DNA of 64,000 bases. Origin: Rhizomicrobium palustre (GTDB lineage Bacteria; Pseudomonadota; Alphaproteobacteria; Micropepsales; Micropepsaceae). The notes under the pieces are model-generated. The model worked only from the letters and a program-made list of their open reading frames with translations. It had not been told where the DNA came from and did no database searches. Shown one piece after another: positions 62,701 through 64,000 of the stretch. The DNA lies in contig NZ_JAASRM010000001.1 of NCBI RefSeq assembly GCF_011761565.1, positions 3,038,139 to 3,102,138 on the forward strand. Reading direction: 5' to 3'. Position 1 is the first letter of the stretch; every line of letters starts with the position of its first letter. The translations under genes were made by a program, and so were the position numbers.

Positions 62701-63116
62701 GCATTGCGGTGGATTCGCTGGAAGTGCCGTTCTCCTCCAAGAATGGCGTGATCTCGGTGCGCGATGTGCGTGCCTCGGGTCCGGCTATCGGTGCGACAGC
62801 AGAGGGTTATGTCGACCGGCCCAAAAGCGTGATCGCGATCAAAGGCTCGCTGGTGCCGCTGTTCGGGATCAACAGCGTGCTTGGCAATATCCCGATCCTG
62901 GGCACGCTCGTGACCTCGAAAGAGGGGGAGGGTATTATCGGGATGACCTATAGCGTGTCGGGAAATTCGGGCGAGCCGAGCGTCAGCGTCAATCCGCTCT
63001 CGGCGCTTGCGCCAGGCATCCTCCGGCGCATTTTCGAAGGGCGCATTCCCAACGCCTCGCAGGCGCCGTCGAACGCCGTGCCGCCTCCGCCGTCCCCAAA
63101 GCCAAACAAGCAGTAA
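59739..63116 (+). CDS. Large AsmA/YhdP-like periplasmic protein (DUF3971)
   Basis: 1125 aa from ATG 59739; ATG 59685 is possible. One N-terminal membrane anchor (AAMVAGGIAAALVLFVLGAV) and then a very long beta-rich periplasmic region. RISLVGVQLTLVRAADSSLH is in the DUF3971-type N-terminal part. The C-terminal AsmA_2 region includes GVFGFTSMQGGKLDVNANFN, DFQGKAVLKDFRVLNQPFLA, RLFSAGSLMGLANLMQGQGI and SVLGNIPILGTLVTSKEGEG. AsmA-like proteins are thought to form hydrophobic bridges that carry phospholipid to the outer membrane, possibly complementing MlaD here. The end is Pro-rich. Confidence 0.88.
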   Translation: MNPVGFLRRSIKAHHFSRAAMVAGGIAAALVLFVLGAVIRLLIGPVSLGPFAGSLSAAIDRAVPGITVKYDQAAVEWERDEGRITLAILGTRVLDHEGRIIAQAPKADIDVAASPLMQGRVEVKRISLVGVQLTLVRAADSSLHLGVGKDRQDEDILKRLSDTLKNSDGPSTLESFAIKRARLAFYDETSKLFVVAPRADFRLAKDKRSQGLAAVVDAGVEISGFPAHLHGEVNLPANNGPVTGKVALQGLSVHALAMNSPAFAAVKDTALTVDLEAKFIKQGAALTSLDFSLAGKGSLLVPQLANGRVKVSKLDAKGHYDGKSNRVVLDRALLVADKIKAELKGRLGLRYDTSGALSVLDGELKMNRLGIAWPGVFASPVQFEQVDVKASWLRPEKKFVLEKLAVGGAPFALSASGHVQFAQDQSPAVEIKGSIAAMSVHDLVRYWPVVAAPGGRDWAASNMTKGRIGPLVFELHFAPGMLDQPALPADAVLVRAQVSDAEATYIQGLTPLTNLSGTLIITGTSFTADIAAGRIGNLVAGHSKFVIPDFNVSEEVGVVDAHLQGPMADVLALSDMGKLRYPTRFGINIASAKGDAALDLNFRIPLLKSVSTDQISIGIKANVNGFGLALGPRLTITDGAVLFQIDNNKLRATGSAGIGGSASKLTLDWTEEFQEKPVTTKINIKGAVDDIARAALGLNTKDYLKGQMGVSGSLTGHRGALTQASLALDLTPTLVSLDLIAVNKPAGFPMNARLAMTFGPGSIPDTQVVRVTGPATTIAATLRFDTSGKLVNLQAPTVHIAQNDFALQVARGVYGIDVQLRGHSLDGSRIGAQSGGSDEAKFEEPFHVNAKLDRIVLREGVSLANTALDVSGVADRPATMNLSSSLSGKSPLTMTIGPTDSGRRLVMSTGDMGLLLKGVFGFTSMQGGKLDVNANFNGRVDQPGPADAADFQGKAVLKDFRVLNQPFLARLFSAGSLMGLANLMQGQGIAVDSLEVPFSSKNGVISVRDVRASGPAIGATAEGYVDRPKSVIAIKGSLVPLFGINSVLGNIPILGTLVTSKEGEGIIGMTYSVSGNSGEPSVSVNPLSALAPGILRRIFEGRIPNASQAPSNAVPPPPSPKPNKQ

Positions 63117-63137
63117 CACTGACCCGAATAGGCCTTC

Positions 63138-63689
63138 TTAGCGGGATTTTTCGAGGATGTTGGTGGGCAGACCGTCGATGCTGGTCTGGTTTTTCTGTTC
63201 CCAATAACGGCGGATTCCGTCGTCGCCTTTGCCGCGCGCCCAATCGTTCAATTGTTCACGCTCGGAGGAATAGTCGAAAAAGGGCACCGACATTCCGCAT
63301 GACGTCTGCACCATCTCGATCGTGACATCGAAGATCTGCCGTGCCCCGGGCAGAGGCGGAAAGTGTGCGATGAGTTCTTTCCATTGCTGATCGCCTTTAT
63401 GCACGGCCTTGGCGATACCGAATATCCGCAGGATGACGGGTTTACCCTCGAAGGCGCAGAACATAATGGTCATGCGCGGGTTCACCTGAACATGGGCGGA
63501 TGTCTCATTACCGCTGCCGGTGACGTTCAGCCAAAGGACGCGGTTCGGGGATAGCACAGCGAAGCTGTCCATCCCTTTAGGCGAAAGACTGACACGGCCC
63601 GTTTCTGCCGCTGTCGCAACGAAGAAAATCTTCTGCCGCGCGATGAAATCGCGGTGCTCTTCGCTCAATGCGCCAAATTTCTTGCCCAT
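63138..63689 (-). CDS. Pyridoxamine 5'-phosphate oxidase-family protein
   Basis: 183 aa. A flavin-binding split-barrel: ARQKIFFVATAAETGRVSLS, KGMDSFAVLSPNRVLWLNVT, GSGNETSAHVQVNPRMTIMF and CAFEGKPVILRIFGIAKAVH. This belongs to the general-stress/PNPOx-like group, not true PdxH: the end DWARGKGDDGIRRYWEQKN is the group's typical C-terminus. It likely binds FMN or F420-like cofactors. Substrate unknown. It stands alone on the reverse strand, convergent with the AsmA-like gene (21 bp apart). Confidence 0.85.
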   Translation of the reverse strand: MGKKFGALSEEHRDFIARQKIFFVATAAETGRVSLSPKGMDSFAVLSPNRVLWLNVTGSGNETSAHVQVNPRMTIMFCAFEGKPVILRIFGIAKAVHKGDQQWKELIAHFPPLPGARQIFDVTIEMVQTSCGMSVPFFDYSSEREQLNDWARGKGDDGIRRYWEQKNQTSIDGLPTNILEKSR

Positions 63690-63741
63690 AGGCGGCTCCT
63701 TTTGCCTCCATCAGCATCTCACATGCCACGGGCGAGGCCAT

Positions 63742-63774
63742 AAAAATATGGCCGGAGCTTAGCGCCCCGGCCAT
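63742..63774 (-). terminator. Rho-independent terminator of tyrS
   Basis: Stem ATGGCCGG (63748-63755) / CCGGCCAT (63767-63774), with the T-run on the reverse strand (63742-63747: AAAAAT on +). It is 25 bp past the tyrS stop. Confidence 0.85.
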
Positions 63775-63799
63775 TCGAAAATTGCATGGAATGAAGTAA

Positions 63800-64000
63800 T
63801 CAGACCGGCTTGACCAGAATGTGCTTCTTCTTGCCGACCGAAAGCTTCAGCACGCCTTGATCGGTGAGATCGGAAAGGCTCACCGTCGCGCGCACATCTT
63901 TCACCGCCGCATCATTGATCTTGAGCCCGCCGCCTTCGATGAAACGGCGCGCTTCGCTGGCAGAGGAGGTCAGGCCAGCCTGATGGGCAAGGGCCGTCAC
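63800..64000 (-). CDS. tyrS: Tyrosyl-tRNA synthetase, C-terminal part (runs off the window)
   Basis: The last 66 codons of a gene that begins beyond base 64000; the Met at the visible edge is internal, not the start. HQAGLTSSASEARRFIEGGG, LKINDAAVKDVRATVSLSD and the final VGKKKHILVKPV are the S4-like RNA-binding C-terminal domain of bacterial TyrRS. The full protein charges tRNA-Tyr. The catalytic HIGH and KMSKS motifs are outside the window. A clear terminator follows. Confidence 0.9.
   Translation of the reverse strand: MTALAHQAGLTSSASEARRFIEGGGLKINDAAVKDVRATVSLSDLTDQGVLKLSVGKKKHILVKPV

Noticed and set aside
1-64000. CRISPR arrays, tRNA or rRNA genes, prophage
   Set aside because: No regularly spaced repeats of 25-40 bp, no tRNA cloverleaf or rRNA sequence seen by eye, and no integrase, terminase or capsid genes.

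Overview
The window is a GC-rich, densely coded bacterial chromosome segment. Several features point to a free-living alphaproteobacterium: an NDUFA12-type complex I accessory subunit beside mlaD, a DUF2155 gene and aat; RNase E with a long acidic insert in its N-terminal part; a bactofilin paired with an M23 peptidase; class II (B12-dependent) ribonucleotide reductase; and a fused ThiS-ThiG protein. PEP-CTERM proteins, fucose-permease-like transporters and a type III polyketide synthase would fit an environmental soil or aquatic lineage. A genus cannot be named from the sequence.

Layout. 1-4.0 kb: 5' part of homoserine kinase (reverse), a lipoprotein coupled to argS, then a palindromic repeat and a tandem glycine riboswitch. 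4.1-8.5 kb: complete glycine cleavage operon gcvT-gcvH-gcvPA-gcvPB. 8.5-14.1 kb: secreted pentapeptide protein, a PEP-CTERM gene behind a good sigma-54 promoter match, and nrdJ. 14.3-17.4 kb: NDUFA12-mlaD-DUF2155 converging on aat, then an HAAS membrane protein/PadR regulator pair. 17.4-21.3 kb: three tandem FHS-type MFS transporters. 21.4-24.8 kb: accC-accB-aroQ (reverse) and thiSG (forward). 24.8-26.1 kb: a small accessory insert flanked by decayed partial copies of dsbA and thiG ends. 26.1-29.8 kb: dsbA, an M48 metallopeptidase and a divergent GGT-family lipoprotein. 29.9-33.0 kb: a three-gene operon (type III PKS, ICMT-like methyltransferase, exporter). 33.0-44.4 kb: OmpW, a conserved unknown, rne, amiC, PBP1A and a ClC channel. 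44.5-45.9 kb: GrlR-family genes in a decayed segmental duplication. 46-51.7 kb: a lipoprotein, a fourth FHS transporter, a TonB-dependent receptor and a second PEP-CTERM gene. 51.7-55.8 kb: entericidin, a cupin, a cluster of intergenic repeats and an AT-rich two-gene island of unknown function. 55.8-64 kb: prfB with programmed frameshift, bactofilin/M23, Bcp peroxiredoxin, a large AsmA-like protein, a flavin-fold oxidase and the 3' end of tyrS.

The core is housekeeping. The most interesting parts are: the prfB frameshift site built on UAA instead of UGA; the methylated-polyketide operon behind a general-stress-type promoter match; a palindrome core shared by the padR promoter and a PEP-CTERM promoter; the internal diglycine of ThiSG; two duplication scars (ClC/GrlR and dsbA/thiG); and the unknown pair at 53-55 kb. 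At least five families of intergenic repeats recur through the window.
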